Positions 30,862 through 41,397 are shown, numbered from the stretch's first letter. The stretch is DNA of 64,000 nucleotides from Novosphingobium sp. MD-1 (GCF_001014975.1 NZ_BBXA01000030.1:265501-329500), one strand, 5' to 3'. Notes: generated by a model not told the origin, from the letters alone. Program-made: numbers and translations.

Positions 30862-31716
30862 ATGGACAGCGATTCGGGATTGAGGCGCGGGGTTGAGAGC
30901 CGCCTCGAATTCATCGAATTCAGGCTCTTCTGGGAAGGGCATGTCAACCGCAGTGACTTGATCGACGTTTTCGGCGTTTCGATCAACCAGGCTTCGACGG
31001 ATCTGAACAGATATCTCGGCCTGGCCGAAGCCAACATGGTCTACGACAAGAGCGCCAGAACTTACGTTCGTACCTCGTCTTTCACTCCCGTATTCCACCA
31101 GCCCGACGCAGCCCAATATCTCTCCCAGCTCAGATCGCTCTCGGATGGGATCATTGCCGCCGACGACAGCTGGATTGGGGGCTTGCCGAGTTTCGCCTGT
31201 GCACCGGCGCCCGCCCGTGGTGTCTCGCCCAAAATTCTGAGGGCCATCGTAACGGCGATCAAGCGGCACGAGGCGATTGAGGTCTTCTACCAATCGATGT
31301 CATCCCCTGAGCCTGCTTGGCGGTGGATCGAACCTCATGCCTTGGTGTTTGACGGCTTCAGATGGCATGCTCGGGCGCATTGCCCACGCAGCAGCACCTT
31401 CAAGGACTTTGTTCTCTCGCGCATCACCGATACGCGCTTATCGAAGCCGGCAGATGCTATGCCTTCCGGCGATAGCGAATGGGAAGAGCAGGTCGAGCTC
31501 CAGATCGCGCCTCATCCCGCATTGAGTGCCGGTCAGCGCAAGGCGATCGAGCTCGATTACGGAATGGAAAGGGGCGTGACGACCATCCCGGTCCGAAGGG
31601 CTCTTCTCTACTATGCACTGAAGCGTCTGGGCCTCGACACCGACCCAGCTGCCAGGTCACCACAGGATCAGCAAATCGTCCTGCTAAATCGGGAGGCGAT
31701 CCATGCAGATCATTGA
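30862..31716 (+). CDS. WYL-domain transcriptional regulator of the defence operon (BrxR/CapW-like)
   Basis: 284 residues from the ATG at 30862 (GGGG just upstream); a TTG at 30847 would fall inside the operator palindrome. The N-terminal winged helix (about 5-75) has RLEFIEFRLFWEGHVNRSDL and DVFGVSINQASTDLNRY. The central WYL domain contains the family-typical WIEPHALVFDGFRWHARAHC and FKDFVLSRITDTRL (about 150-200); a WCX-like C-terminus follows. BrxR and CapW bind as dimers to palindromic operators and repress defence genes. It is the first gene of a five-gene operon and overlaps the helicase gene by 14 bp. Confidence 0.9.
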   Translation: MDSDSGLRRGVESRLEFIEFRLFWEGHVNRSDLIDVFGVSINQASTDLNRYLGLAEANMVYDKSARTYVRTSSFTPVFHQPDAAQYLSQLRSLSDGIIAADDSWIGGLPSFACAPAPARGVSPKILRAIVTAIKRHEAIEVFYQSMSSPEPAWRWIEPHALVFDGFRWHARAHCPRSSTFKDFVLSRITDTRLSKPADAMPSGDSEWEEQVELQIAPHPALSAGQRKAIELDYGMERGVTTIPVRRALLYYALKRLGLDTDPAARSPQDQQIVLLNREAIHADH

Positions 31717-34700
31717 TAACAGTTCCCATCTGTGGGGTGACGATCTCAAACGGGCCTTGACCAAGGGCTCGCGGGTGAAGATCGCCGCCTCCTGTTTCTC
31801 GATCTATGCCTTCGAGGCGCTCAAGTCCGAGCTCTCCAGGATTGACAGTCTACAGTTCATTTTTACCGCACCTACGTTCACTCCGAACGGTGCAACCGAT
31901 CGGCTCACCAAGGAACGACGGGAGTTCTTCATCCCGAAAGCTCGGCGAGAGAGCGGGCTGTATGGAACCGAATTTGAGATCCAGCTTCGTAACAAGCTGA
32001 CGCAGCGCGCCGTGGCACGCGAATGCGCCGACTGGATCCGCAAGAAGGCAAAGTTCCGGTCCAACGGGACCAAGGCGCCGATGCAGCAGTTCATGCATGT
32101 GGGCGGCGCGGCTGATGCTGTGGCCTACATGCCCATCAGCGGATTCACTGCGGTCGACCTGGGCTACCAGAAGGGCGATGCCGTCTCGAATTTCGTCACG
32201 CGATTTGACGACCCGAGCCATGCGCAGATGTACCTGCAGCTGTTCGACCAGATCTGGGCAGACCCGGAGAAGTTGCAGGACGTCACGAACGCCATCTGCG
32301 ACCATATCGAGTCCGTTTATCAGGAGAATGCGCCCGAGCGCATCTACTTCATGATGCTCTACAATATCTTCCGGGACTTCCTCGAGGAGGTCGATGAAGA
32401 TGTCCTGCCAAACGACCTTACCGGCTACCGGGATAGCGTGGTCTGGAATAAGCTGTTCAATTATCAGAAGGATGCAGCGACCGGCATCATCAACAAGCTC
32501 GAGACCTACAACGGCTGCATTCTGGCTGACTCTGTGGGTCTAGGCAAAACCTTCACCGCGCTTGCAGTGATCAAATATTATGAGCTCCGGAACCGGTCTG
32601 TCCTGGTGCTTTGCCCCAAGAAGCTCGCGGACAACTGGCGCAACTACAACACCAACCTGACCACTAACATGTTCGCCAGGGACCGGCTTAACTATGATGT
32701 CCTATGCCACACCGATCTGTCCCGCACCTCCGGGGAATCCTTCGGCATCCCGTTGAACAGGGTGAACTGGGGCAATTACGACCTGGTCGTCATCGACGAA
32801 TCCCACAACTTCCGGAACAATGACGTCTTCAAGGATCGGGAGACGCGCTACCAGAAGCTGATGAACAAGGTCATCCGCGCGGGCGTGAAGACCAAGGTCC
32901 TGATGCTCTCGGCAACGCCGGTGAACAACCGCTTCACCGATCTGCGCAACCAGCTCGCACTGGCCTACGAGGGGCAGTCCGAGGCGCTCAGCAAGAACCT
33001 GAAGACCGACACCAGCATTGAAGAGATCTTCCGCCGGGCTCAGAAGGCATTCAACGAATGGACATCGCTGCCTCCCGAGGAGCGGACGGCGGCCTCAATC
33101 CTCAAGACGCTGGACTTCGACTTCTTCGAACTGCTTGATTCCGTGACCATTGCCCGGTCCCGCAAGCACATCGAGACCTTCTACGACACGAAAGATATCG
33201 GCAAATTCCCGCAGCGCCGGAAGCCGCTCTCGTTCCATTGCCCGATTACCCAGCGGCCCGACGTGATGGGGCTGAACGACATCTTCACGCAGCTGTCGGT
33301 GTTGAAGCTCGCGGTCTATGCGCCCATCAGCTACATCCTACCTAGCCGCCTGCGGAAGTACGAAGAAATCTACGACACGCAGGTCGAGGGTGGCCGCGGC
33401 AAACTGCGTCAGGCAGACCGGGAGCGCAGCCTCCAGGCGCTGATGACCACCAATCTTCTAAAGCGGCTCGAGAGTTCGGTCGCTGCATTCCGACTGACGC
33501 TGCGATCCCTCGGCGCCAACATTTCACGCACGTTGAGCGCTATCGAAGAGTTTGAGCGAACTGGGCGAGCGGACAGCGTTAGCGACCATCTCGCGGAGAT
33601 GAGCGCCTTCGATCCTGAAGACGACGATCTGGCCGGCCTTGATGAGTTCACCGTGGGCAAGAAAGTCCAGATCAGCCTTGGCGACATGGATTTGCCGTCG
33701 TGGAAGCACGACCTTGCTGCCGACCTTGTTCTGATCGACGACCTGATCGCGTCGATGGACAAGGTGACACCCGCAGATGACACGAAGCTTCAGCACCTGC
33801 TTTCGCTCATCGGTCAGAAGGTCGAAGCGCCGCTGAATACCGGTAACCGCAAGGTCCTGATCTTTACGGCCTTCGCCGATACCGCCAATTATCTATACGA
33901 CAATCTCGCGCCCTTCGCGCACCAGCTGGGGCTGCACGTCGGCAAGGTCACCGGATCAGATTCACCGAAGACCACCCTGAAGAAATCCTACGACTTCCAG
34001 GGTGTGCTGACGCTGTTTTCCCCTCTTTCAAAAGACAAGGTCATTGTTCTGCCCAATGAGCCGGGCGAGCTGGACATCCTGATCGGCACCGACTGCATCT
34101 CGGAAGGCCAGAACCTTCAGGACTGCGACTTCCTGGTGAATTATGACATCCATTGGAACCCGGTACGCATCATCCAGCGCTTCGGCCGGATCGATCGCAT
34201 CGGCTCACCCAACAGCCAGATTCAGCTGGTTAACTATTGGCCGGACATCACGCTGGACGAGTACATCAACCTCAAGGAGCGCGTCGAAAACCGGATGGTG
34301 ATCGCGGACGTCACGGCGACGGGCGACGACAATGTGCTGACCGCCAAGTCGAGCGACATTGCATACCGCAAGGAACAGCTGAAACGGATGCAGGAGGAGG
34401 TGATCGAGCTCGAGGACGTGAAGGCCGGCATTTCCATCACCGATCTCGGCCTGAACGACTTCCGCATGGACCTGCTCAACTACGTCAAGGAGCATGGCGA
34501 GCTCGACAACGTGCCCTTCGGTATGCACGCCATCGTCCCGGCACAGCCAGAGCTTGGATTGCATCCGGGCGTTATCTTCGCCTTGAAGAACATCCATGAC
34601 AGCGTGAATGTGAACCAGCAGAACCGGCTTCACCCGTTCTACCTGGTCTATATCGGTGATGATGGCGAAATCGCCGTCGACCATACCGAAGTCAAAAGGC

Positions 34701-34972
34701 TGCTCGATCTGATCCGCACCAGCTGTAAGGGGCAGGTAGAGCCGATCCGCGAGGTTTGCCGGGTGTTCAATGAGCGGACTGATGATGGGCGCCAGATGCG
34801 CCTCTATTCCGACCTGCTCTCTAGCGCGATCCGGTCCATGATCGAGGTGAAGGAAGAAAAGGACATCGACAGCCTGTTCAGCGGCGGTCGCACTACGGCG
34901 CTCACCCATACTATCAAGGGTCTGGACGACTTCGAGCTGATCGCGTTCCTGGTCATCGAAGGTGGGTCATGA
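31703..34972 (+). CDS. SNF2-family helicase with PLD-like N-terminus (defence operon)
   Basis: 1089 residues. The N-terminal 200 residues begin WGDDLKRALTKGSRVKIAAS and look like a phospholipase D-like fold without a visible HxK pair, so probably a structural or binding domain. The SNF2/RapA-like motor has Walker A DSVGLGKTF (about 276-284), motif II DESHNF (D365), motif III SATPVNN, and a C-terminal lobe with TDCISEGQNLQDCDFLVNYD and QRFGRIDRIGS (about 823). It should translocate on double-stranded DNA. It overlaps the upstream WYL gene and, by ATGA, the DUF4391 gene. It is extra to an ordinary type III restriction set and probably inspects or remodels invading DNA (inference). Confidence 0.9.
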   Translation: MQIIDNSSHLWGDDLKRALTKGSRVKIAASCFSIYAFEALKSELSRIDSLQFIFTAPTFTPNGATDRLTKERREFFIPKARRESGLYGTEFEIQLRNKLTQRAVARECADWIRKKAKFRSNGTKAPMQQFMHVGGAADAVAYMPISGFTAVDLGYQKGDAVSNFVTRFDDPSHAQMYLQLFDQIWADPEKLQDVTNAICDHIESVYQENAPERIYFMMLYNIFRDFLEEVDEDVLPNDLTGYRDSVVWNKLFNYQKDAATGIINKLETYNGCILADSVGLGKTFTALAVIKYYELRNRSVLVLCPKKLADNWRNYNTNLTTNMFARDRLNYDVLCHTDLSRTSGESFGIPLNRVNWGNYDLVVIDESHNFRNNDVFKDRETRYQKLMNKVIRAGVKTKVLMLSATPVNNRFTDLRNQLALAYEGQSEALSKNLKTDTSIEEIFRRAQKAFNEWTSLPPEERTAASILKTLDFDFFELLDSVTIARSRKHIETFYDTKDIGKFPQRRKPLSFHCPITQRPDVMGLNDIFTQLSVLKLAVYAPISYILPSRLRKYEEIYDTQVEGGRGKLRQADRERSLQALMTTNLLKRLESSVAAFRLTLRSLGANISRTLSAIEEFERTGRADSVSDHLAEMSAFDPEDDDLAGLDEFTVGKKVQISLGDMDLPSWKHDLAADLVLIDDLIASMDKVTPADDTKLQHLLSLIGQKVEAPLNTGNRKVLIFTAFADTANYLYDNLAPFAHQLGLHVGKVTGSDSPKTTLKKSYDFQGVLTLFSPLSKDKVIVLPNEPGELDILIGTDCISEGQNLQDCDFLVNYDIHWNPVRIIQRFGRIDRIGSPNSQIQLVNYWPDITLDEYINLKERVENRMVIADVTATGDDNVLTAKSSDIAYRKEQLKRMQEEVIELEDVKAGISITDLGLNDFRMDLLNYVKEHGELDNVPFGMHAIVPAQPELGLHPGVIFALKNIHDSVNVNQQNRLHPFYLVYIGDDGEIAVDHTEVKRLLDLIRTSCKGQVEPIREVCRVFNERTDDGRQMRLYSDLLSSAIRSMIEVKEEKDIDSLFSGGRTTALTHTIKGLDDFELIAFLVIEGGS

Positions 34973-35736
34973 TCCCTTACGAATGGCCTCGCGCTGCCGC
35001 TTTCGGACGCGTGATCCCCAAGAACAAGATCTACGAACATGCTGGTGCCAACACGGCGCTGAAGGACCTCTTTGTGCGCGAGGTTGATCAGATCGTCTGG
35101 TCGCACAAGCTAGCGCCGGAGACGGTCAACCTGACGGCAACGAAGTCAGTGACTGAGATCCAGGTCTTCCGCATTACTACCCGCACCCCGTCCCTGGACC
35201 ACGAAGTGCTACGGGCGATCGACAAGGCCATTCCTTTCCCGCTCATTTTCGAGGTGGTCCATGCTGGTCGGGTAAGGCTCGCCGCAGCCTACAAGCGGCC
35301 GAGCGAGGCCGATGGTACCCGTTGGGTGGTGGGCGACTATTTCCTAGGCGGCTGGCTACCCGAGGGCGCACCGCGAACGCCGCTTCCAGTGGCTCTAAAC
35401 ATCGGCGCGCTGTACGAGCGGTTACTCGAGCCGCTGGTGGCGGGGCAGACGGCTCGACTGATCCCAAGCATAGGCCAGGCGCCGCAGAAACCCTTGACCT
35501 CTGGCGAGGCGGACCACTCCGTGTCGCTGGAAGACCGCATCGCGCACGCAGAGGCGATCAAGGCGCAGTTGCGCGAGGTCGAGCGGATCAAATCGCGACT
35601 GGTGCGCGAAAAGCAATTCAACAAGCGTGTGGCGATCAATGCGGAGCTGCGGGTGGCCAAACAGGAATTTGAGCGGCTGACGGCGGGGACTGCCGGCACT
35701 GCTGTAGCGAACTACCAAGAGGACGACCATGGATAA
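34969..35736 (+). CDS. DUF4391-domain protein (defence operon)
   Basis: 255 residues, its ATG overlapping the helicase TGA (ATGA at 34969-34972). The N-terminal two thirds fit DUF4391: MIPYEWPRAAAFGRVIPKNK, then VWSHKLAPETVNLTATKSV and IFEVVHAGRVRLAAAYKR, mostly beta. The last 60 residues are a charged coiled coil (EDRIAHAEAIKAQLREVERI) that could hold a partner. DUF4391 proteins occur next to this kind of Mod gene, with no known activity; a targeting or bridging subunit between helicase and methyltransferase is a guess. It overlaps the Mod gene by 8 bp. Confidence 0.88.
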   Translation: MIPYEWPRAAAFGRVIPKNKIYEHAGANTALKDLFVREVDQIVWSHKLAPETVNLTATKSVTEIQVFRITTRTPSLDHEVLRAIDKAIPFPLIFEVVHAGRVRLAAAYKRPSEADGTRWVVGDYFLGGWLPEGAPRTPLPVALNIGALYERLLEPLVAGQTARLIPSIGQAPQKPLTSGEADHSVSLEDRIAHAEAIKAQLREVERIKSRLVREKQFNKRVAINAELRVAKQEFERLTAGTAGTAVANYQEDDHG

Positions 35737-37744
35737 GCTTAAGATGCATAGCCTCGACGTGAGCCAGGACAACATCGCGAAAATCCGCGCGCTGTTCCCA
35801 GGCTGCGTGACCGAGGCGCGGGACGAGGCGACGGGGGCGTTGCGTCTAGCGGTGGACTTCGATCAGCTACGCCAGGAGTTAAGCGACCATATCGTGGACG
35901 GGCCGCAGGAGCGGTACCGGTTGGACTGGCCGGGTAAGCGGGAGGCGCTGGTTGTCGCCAACGCGCCAATCGGAAAAGCCCTTCTTCCTGCTGTCGATGA
36001 AAGCGTCGACTTCGAAAGGACAAGGAACCTCTTTGTCGAGGGTGACAATCTCGAGGCGCTCAAGCTTCTGCAGGAAGCATACCTTGGGGAGGTCAAGTTG
36101 ATTTACATCGATCCGCCATACAACACCGGTAAGGACTTTGTTTATCAGGATAATTTCACTCAGGGCTCATCCGAGTTCCTCAAAAAATCTCTCCAAGAGG
36201 ACGACGAAGGCAACAGGTTGCTTGCCAATCGCGAGGCCGCAGGTCGCTTCCACTCAGAGTGGCTGAGTATGCTCTACAGCCGTTTGGTTATCGCCCGCAA
36301 CCTATTGCGGCAGGATGGGATCGTCGTCGTTTCAATCGACGAGAAAGAGCATGCAAATCTGAAGAAGATTTGCGACGAGGTATTTGGCGCGGGTAATTTT
36401 TGTGGCGAAATTGTCTGGAAGAACAGCAGCAAAAACGACCAAGCCTACGTTTCTATTCAGCATGAGTATCTTGTTGTTTACGTGAAAGATAAAAATACAA
36501 ACTCAGGTGAATGGACAGAGCGCAAGCAGGGCTTGGAGGAAATCTACAAAGCTTTCGAAGTTTTCCGGAACGAGCACGGCGATGATTGGGGCGCCATACA
36601 TCAGGCCGCACTAGATTGGTTCAAGTCGTTTCCGCCTTCCAATCCAATTAGCGACAGCAAGCATTACAGCTGGATGGATGAGCGCGGGGTGTACTTCCCA
36701 GATAACATCGCAGGGCCGAACGACGGGCAGTACGTTTATGATGTCCAACACCCCGAAACTGGTGAAATTTGCAAGCCGCCATCAACCGGCTGGCGTTTCC
36801 CCGAAGAAACTATGAAGCAACGGATCAAAGAGAAACGTATTCACTTTGGCAAAGATCACACGACCGTCCCAAACAATAAAACTTATCTTAAAAACACTGA
36901 AAATCAAAGCCTTACCAGCATGAGGTATGTCGATGGCCGGGCGGCGTCCAACCGCCTGAAGGACATGTTTGGAGATAAAGTCTTCACAAACCCCAAAGAC
37001 GAAAATCTCTTGGCTGATCTATTTAAGGCAATGCAGGTAAAAGAGCAGGATATTGTTCTGGACTTTTTTGCTGGCTCGGGATCGACCGCCCATGCGCTTT
37101 TTGAGCTCAATCGTCAGCAAGGGAGTAAATGCAGAACGATTCTCGTTCAGATCCCAGAAGACCTGAATGAGTCCCTCAAGCTAGCGACAGGAGGGGCCAA
37201 GAAGGTGACGCAAAATGCCATTAGCTTAATGAAGAAATTGAAGCGTCCGACGACCGTTGCCGAGATCTGCAAGGAGCGTTTGCGACGCGCGGGCAAAAAA
37301 ATTCTTGAAGGCAAGTGTCACCCCGATTGGAACCGCGATGTTGGCTTCCGGGTGCTCAAGGTTGACACCTCGAACATGAAGGACGTCTACTACCGCCCGG
37401 ATGAGCTGAAGCAGTCCGACCTGCTCGACATGGTCGACAACGTGAAGGAAGGCCGCACGGCCGAGGACCTGCTGTTCCAGGTGCTGGTCGATTGGGGCGT
37501 GGACCTGACACTCCCCATCCGCCGCGAGACGGTGCAGGGCAAGACCGTGTTCTTCGTCGACGACAACGCCCTTGTCGCTAGCTTCGACCGCGGCATCACC
37601 GAGGATTTGGTGAAGGAACTGGCGGGACACGAGCCCCTGCGCGTCGTCTTCCGCGACAACGGCTTCGTCTCGGACGCGGTGAAGATCAACGTCGCGCAGA
37701 TCTTCCGCCAGGTCTCGCCCGCCACCGACGTGAAGTCGATCTGA
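35729..37744 (+). CDS. mod: Type III-like DNA adenine methyltransferase (Mod)
   Basis: 671 residues. Catalytic DPPYNTG (D128) comes before the SAM-binding FFAGSGST (about 446), the order of beta-class methyltransferases such as EcoP15I Mod. The stretch between them (about 150-430) is the target-recognition region; its DNA (about 36120-37260) is visibly richer in A and T than either flank, with runs such as AAAGATAAAAATACAAAC. Mod methylates one strand of an asymmetric site and, with Res, forms the restriction complex. It overlaps DUF4391 and lies 12 bp before Res. Confidence 0.94.
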   Translation: MDKLKMHSLDVSQDNIAKIRALFPGCVTEARDEATGALRLAVDFDQLRQELSDHIVDGPQERYRLDWPGKREALVVANAPIGKALLPAVDESVDFERTRNLFVEGDNLEALKLLQEAYLGEVKLIYIDPPYNTGKDFVYQDNFTQGSSEFLKKSLQEDDEGNRLLANREAAGRFHSEWLSMLYSRLVIARNLLRQDGIVVVSIDEKEHANLKKICDEVFGAGNFCGEIVWKNSSKNDQAYVSIQHEYLVVYVKDKNTNSGEWTERKQGLEEIYKAFEVFRNEHGDDWGAIHQAALDWFKSFPPSNPISDSKHYSWMDERGVYFPDNIAGPNDGQYVYDVQHPETGEICKPPSTGWRFPEETMKQRIKEKRIHFGKDHTTVPNNKTYLKNTENQSLTSMRYVDGRAASNRLKDMFGDKVFTNPKDENLLADLFKAMQVKEQDIVLDFFAGSGSTAHALFELNRQQGSKCRTILVQIPEDLNESLKLATGGAKKVTQNAISLMKKLKRPTTVAEICKERLRRAGKKILEGKCHPDWNRDVGFRVLKVDTSNMKDVYYRPDELKQSDLLDMVDNVKEGRTAEDLLFQVLVDWGVDLTLPIRRETVQGKTVFFVDDNALVASFDRGITEDLVKELAGHEPLRVVFRDNGFVSDAVKINVAQIFRQVSPATDVKSI

Positions 37745-37756
37745 GGGACGCTGCCC

Positions 37757-40700
37757 ATGAAGCTCAAGTTCAAGGTCCAGCCTTATCAGACCAACGCCGT
37801 CAACGATGTGGTCGACTGCTTCGCCGGCCAGCCCATGACCTCTGGCCTAACCTACCGCATCGACCCCGGCCGCAAGGCACAGTCCAGCGCCTTCGAAGAA
37901 GGCTTCAAGAACGCCGACCTTGCGCTGAGCGACGTGCAGATCCTGGAAAACGTCCAGAAGGTCCAGCGGCGCCAGAACCTGCCTGTCTCGCAGTCGCTGA
38001 CGGATTTCACGACCTTCAACGCCCGGGGCGAGCGTGTGCCGGTTGCGGCCACCTACAAGCGCGACGCGCTGGCCGCGACCCGCGTTCACCTCGACGTCGA
38101 AATGGAGACCGGCACCGGAAAGACTTACTGCTACATCAAGACCATCTTCGAGATGAACAAGCGCTACGGCTGGTCGAAGTTCATCATCATGGTGCCGTCG
38201 ATCGCCATCCGCGAAGGCGTTTACAAGTCCCTCCAGATTACCGCCGATCACTTCACGGAAAGCTACGGAAAAAAGGCGCGGTTCTTCATCTATAACTCCA
38301 AGCGCCTGCATGAGCTGGAAAGTTTTTCCTCCGACGCCGGTATCAACGTCATGGTGATCAACATCCAGGCGTTCGCCGCGCGCGGGGCTGACAACCGGCG
38401 CATCTATGAAGAGCTGGACGACTTCCAGTCACGCAAACCCATCGACGTCATCGCGTCCAACCGGCCGATCCTGATCCTGGACGAACCACAGAAGATGGAA
38501 GGTGCGGCAACCATGGAGGCGTTGCCGAAGTTCAAGCCACTGATGGTCCTGCGCTACTCCGCTACGCACAAGACCCAGCATAGCCGAATTCACCGCCTGG
38601 ACGCACTGGACGCCTACAATCAGAAGCTGGTGAAGAAGATAGCCGTGCGCGGCATCCAGACCCGCGGGCTCGCCGGCACAAATGCCTACCTCTATCTCGA
38701 AGGCATCGACATCTCGAAGAAGGCCCCGGTTGCCCGGATCGAGCTCGAGGTGAAGCTGAAGTCTGGTGAAATCAAGCGCCAGATTCGGCGGTTGGAATTC
38801 CGCGACGACCTGTTCGTGGAGTCTGGCGACCTGGACCAGTATCGCGGATTCACGATTAGCCAGATCGACGCCGTCAACGACACGGTTGAATTCATGAACG
38901 GCGTCGTGCTGCACGCTGGTGAGGCCAATGGTGACGTCTCTGAACGCGACATCCGTCGCATCCAGATCCGTGAGACGATTAAGGCGCATTTCGACAAGGA
39001 AAAGCAGCTATTTGCACAGGGCATCAAGGTCCTGTCGCTGTTCTTCATCGACGAAGTGGTTAAGTACCGCGACTACGACCAGGCCGATGAGAAGGGCGAA
39101 TATGCGCGGGTCTTCGAGGAAGAGTACGAATTACTGAAGGCCGAGTACCTGTCAGAGCTTGCCATCGATAATGAGGCGTATCGGAAGTACCTTGCCGGCA
39201 TAGACCCGGCCAGGACCCACAATGGCTATTTCTCTATCGACAAGAAGACGAACCGCCTCAAGGATCCACCTGTTGGGGCCCGCTCGGTCGATTCCGACGA
39301 CGTGGACGCCTACGACCTGATCCTGAAGGATAAGGAGCGCCTGCTTTCCTTCGCCGAACCCACCCGGTTCATTTTCTCGCACTCAGCGCTGCGCGAGGGG
39401 TGGGATAACCCGAACGTCTTTGTCATGTGCATGCTAAAGCACAGCGACAATACCGTTTCGCGCCGTCAGGAGGTCGGTCGAGGTCTACGGCTTTGTGTCG
39501 ACCAGCACGGCGACCGCATAGATCATCCAGCCGTAGTGCACGATATCAACGTGCTGACAGTGGTTGCCAGCGAGAGCTACAGGGACTTCGTAACGGGTCT
39601 TCAGAGGGAAATTGCGGAGACCCTCTCTTCGCGTCCCCGTCAGGCAACTGAAGCCTATTTTACGGGCAAGACGATCACCACCGAGCAAGGCCCAGTCGAG
39701 GTGACCGGCTCGATGGCGAAGCAAATCTACCGCTATCTGGTGAAAAACGACTATACCGACGATGCCGACCAGATTGCAGGCACCTATCACGAGGCAAAAG
39801 CCGCCGGCGCACTGGCGGAATTGCCCGAGGAGCTAAAGCCCTATGCGGATCAGGTATTCCAGCTGATCGACAGCGTGTTCAGCGACGCGCAGTTGCCCAA
39901 GGTGGGTGATGGCCGCAAGCCCAAGACCAATCCGCTCAATGCGAACTTCGAAAAGAAAGAGTTCCAGGAACTGTGGGCGCGGATTAATCGCAAGGCGGTG
40001 TACCGTGTCGAGTTCGATTCTTCGGAACTTGCCAGGAAATGCGTCAGTGCGCTGAACAGCCAGCTGCGCGTTACGCCGCTGCAATACACGATTCAGGAAG
40101 GCAAACAGAACGACGGCCTGACCGACGACCAGCTCCGCACCGGCGATGGCTTCACGGTTACGGCCACGACTACCGAACAGGGAGGTTCAATCCACTCGCT
40201 GGTGAAATATGACCTTGTCGGAAAGGTCGCCGAAAGCGCGCAGCTGACGCGAGAAACGGCCGCAACCATCCTTGGCCAGACCGAGCCTGCGGTATTCGGG
40301 CAGTTCAAGATGAACCCTGAACACTTCATTTCCGAGGCCTCGCGGATCATCGCCGAGCAGAAGGCTGCGATGGTCATCGAGCGCTTGGCCTACGACGAAG
40401 TCGAAGAGCGTTACGACGTCGACATCTTCACTGCCAACCAGACCGGCCAAGACTTCTCACGCGCCTCGGCAAAGCTCAAAAACCATGTCTATGACTACGC
40501 AATCACGGACTCGGATATAGAAAGAGCATTCGTCAAAGAGCTGGACACGAGCACCGAGGTCGTCGTGTACGCCAAACTGCCACGGGGTTTCCTAATCCCG
40601 ACCCCGGTCGGGGACTACAACCCGGACTGGGCGATTTCGTTCAAGGCTGGCAGCGTGCGGCACATCTATTTCGTGGCTGAAACGAAGGGGACGATGTCCT

Positions 40701-40873
40701 CGATGAAACTGCGCGAGATCGAGAAAACAAAAATTGAGTGCGCCCGAAAATTCTTCGATGAAATCAACGAGCAGATCACCGAGGATCAGGTCAATTACGA
40801 TGTGGTTACGGACTACGGGAAGTTGATGGAAATGGTTGGCCAAGGCGCTGTTGCGATGAGCGGCGGCTCATGA
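37757..40873 (+). CDS. res: Type III-like restriction subunit (Res), helicase-nuclease
   Basis: 1038 residues. The superfamily 2 motor has [11 protein letters not shown] (Walker A, G119-T123), motif II DEPQKM (D242), SATHKT and [10 protein letters not shown]...EVGRGLRLC as motifs V-VI, all typical of type III Res. Near the C-terminus [11 protein letters not shown] (about 950) and FVAETKG (about 972) form a PD-(D/E)xK endonuclease. It cuts DNA lacking the Mod mark after ATP-driven movement or sliding. Last gene of the WYL-helicase-DUF4391-Mod-Res operon. Length and motifs are intact, so the system should be functional. Confidence 0.94.
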   Translation: MKLKFKVQPYQTNAVNDVVDCFAGQPMTSGLTYRIDPGRKAQSSAFEEGFKNADLALSDVQILENVQKVQRRQNLPVSQSLTDFTTFNARGERVPVAATYKRDALAATRVHLDVEMETGTGKTYCYIKTIFEMNKRYGWSKFIIMVPSIAIREGVYKSLQITADHFTESYGKKARFFIYNSKRLHELESFSSDAGINVMVINIQAFAARGADNRRIYEELDDFQSRKPIDVIASNRPILILDEPQKMEGAATMEALPKFKPLMVLRYSATHKTQHSRIHRLDALDAYNQKLVKKIAVRGIQTRGLAGTNAYLYLEGIDISKKAPVARIELEVKLKSGEIKRQIRRLEFRDDLFVESGDLDQYRGFTISQIDAVNDTVEFMNGVVLHAGEANGDVSERDIRRIQIRETIKAHFDKEKQLFAQGIKVLSLFFIDEVVKYRDYDQADEKGEYARVFEEEYELLKAEYLSELAIDNEAYRKYLAGIDPARTHNGYFSIDKKTNRLKDPPVGARSVDSDDVDAYDLILKDKERLLSFAEPTRFIFSHSALREGWDNPNVFVMCMLKHSDNTVSRRQEVGRGLRLCVDQHGDRIDHPAVVHDINVLTVVASESYRDFVTGLQREIAETLSSRPRQATEAYFTGKTITTEQGPVEVTGSMAKQIYRYLVKNDYTDDADQIAGTYHEAKAAGALAELPEELKPYADQVFQLIDSVFSDAQLPKVGDGRKPKTNPLNANFEKKEFQELWARINRKAVYRVEFDSSELARKCVSALNSQLRVTPLQYTIQEGKQNDGLTDDQLRTGDGFTVTATTTEQGGSIHSLVKYDLVGKVAESAQLTRETAATILGQTEPAVFGQFKMNPEHFISEASRIIAEQKAAMVIERLAYDEVEERYDVDIFTANQTGQDFSRASAKLKNHVYDYAITDSDIERAFVKELDTSTEVVVYAKLPRGFLIPTPVGDYNPDWAISFKAGSVRHIYFVAETKGTMSSMKLREIEKTKIECARKFFDEINEQITEDQVNYDVVTDYGKLMEMVGQGAVAMSGGS

Positions 40874-41176
40874 CCCCCACTCCATCATATCTTCCAGTTC
40901 GATGGCGATCTGGACGGCATCAGGGTCGCCCAAATCTCGATGTCCGCGAGCAAGGCCGTCGCGTTCAGACAACTGCAGATAAACATGGTCGGGCCACGTT
41001 CCCTCACCCGTCCTGTCATCCGAAGCGAGACAATGCTCGTGCCGGATCAAGATGCAAATACGTGATGGCCTAGACCGAATTGGAGGAGAGGCTGCGCACT
41101 CCCGGCTACGGAGCATGTTTTGCTGGTTACCGGCCTCGTTTCTGCTATGTTCCAAGGAGCGGCGAGATGAATGCAA
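40868..41176 (-). CDS. Doubtful small open frame facing res
   Basis: 102-codon frame on the minus strand whose stop overlaps the res stop. Its C-terminal half ([38 protein letters not shown]) reads like protein, while the N-terminal half is Arg/Ser-rich and does not. No ribosome site is clear. It could be a small gene with a later start or a remnant. The plus strand of 40874-41166 has no supported gene. Confidence 0.25.
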   Translation of the reverse strand: MHSSRRSLEHSRNEAGNQQNMLRSRECAASPPIRSRPSRICILIRHEHCLASDDRTGEGTWPDHVYLQLSERDGLARGHRDLGDPDAVQIAIELEDMMEWGS

Positions 41177-41397
41177 TCATGAGCAACTTTGACATCGATA
41201 CTGGCAACCGACCTGCATCCCGGAATTGGGAGGGTCTGTCGGAGCTTGATCAGGCGATCCGCGAGAATCGCCTAATGGAGTACAGGATCAAGAAGTCGTG
41301 GGCCGACCCTTGGGGGCGCAAGCTGACGATAATCGGCCTTATCGTCATTGGCGCAGTTTTCGCGTTTCTGGCTGGAGCGTCCTTCGGCCTGTGGTGA
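41167..41397 (+). CDS. Small single-pass membrane protein, convergent with traG
   Basis: 76 residues from the ATG at 41167, with AAGGAG 7 nt upstream. The first 45 residues are soluble and charged (ELDQAIRENRLMEYRIKKSW), followed by one membrane helix (LTIIGLIVIGAVFAFLAGASFGL) that ends the protein. It converges on the end of traG, the stops being separated by 9 bp inside a hairpin. Function unknown. A location next to traG invites comparison with entry-exclusion proteins, but no similarity is visible. Confidence 0.7.
   Translation: MNAIMSNFDIDTGNRPASRNWEGLSELDQAIRENRLMEYRIKKSWADPWGRKLTIIGLIVIGAVFAFLAGASFGLW

Noticed and set aside
30862-40873. DISARM or BREX as the name for the WYL/helicase/Mod/Res operon
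   Set aside because: No DrmA, DrmB or DrmC-like gene and no PglZ, BrxL or BrxC-like gene is present; the Mod and Res subunits are of type III restriction kind.
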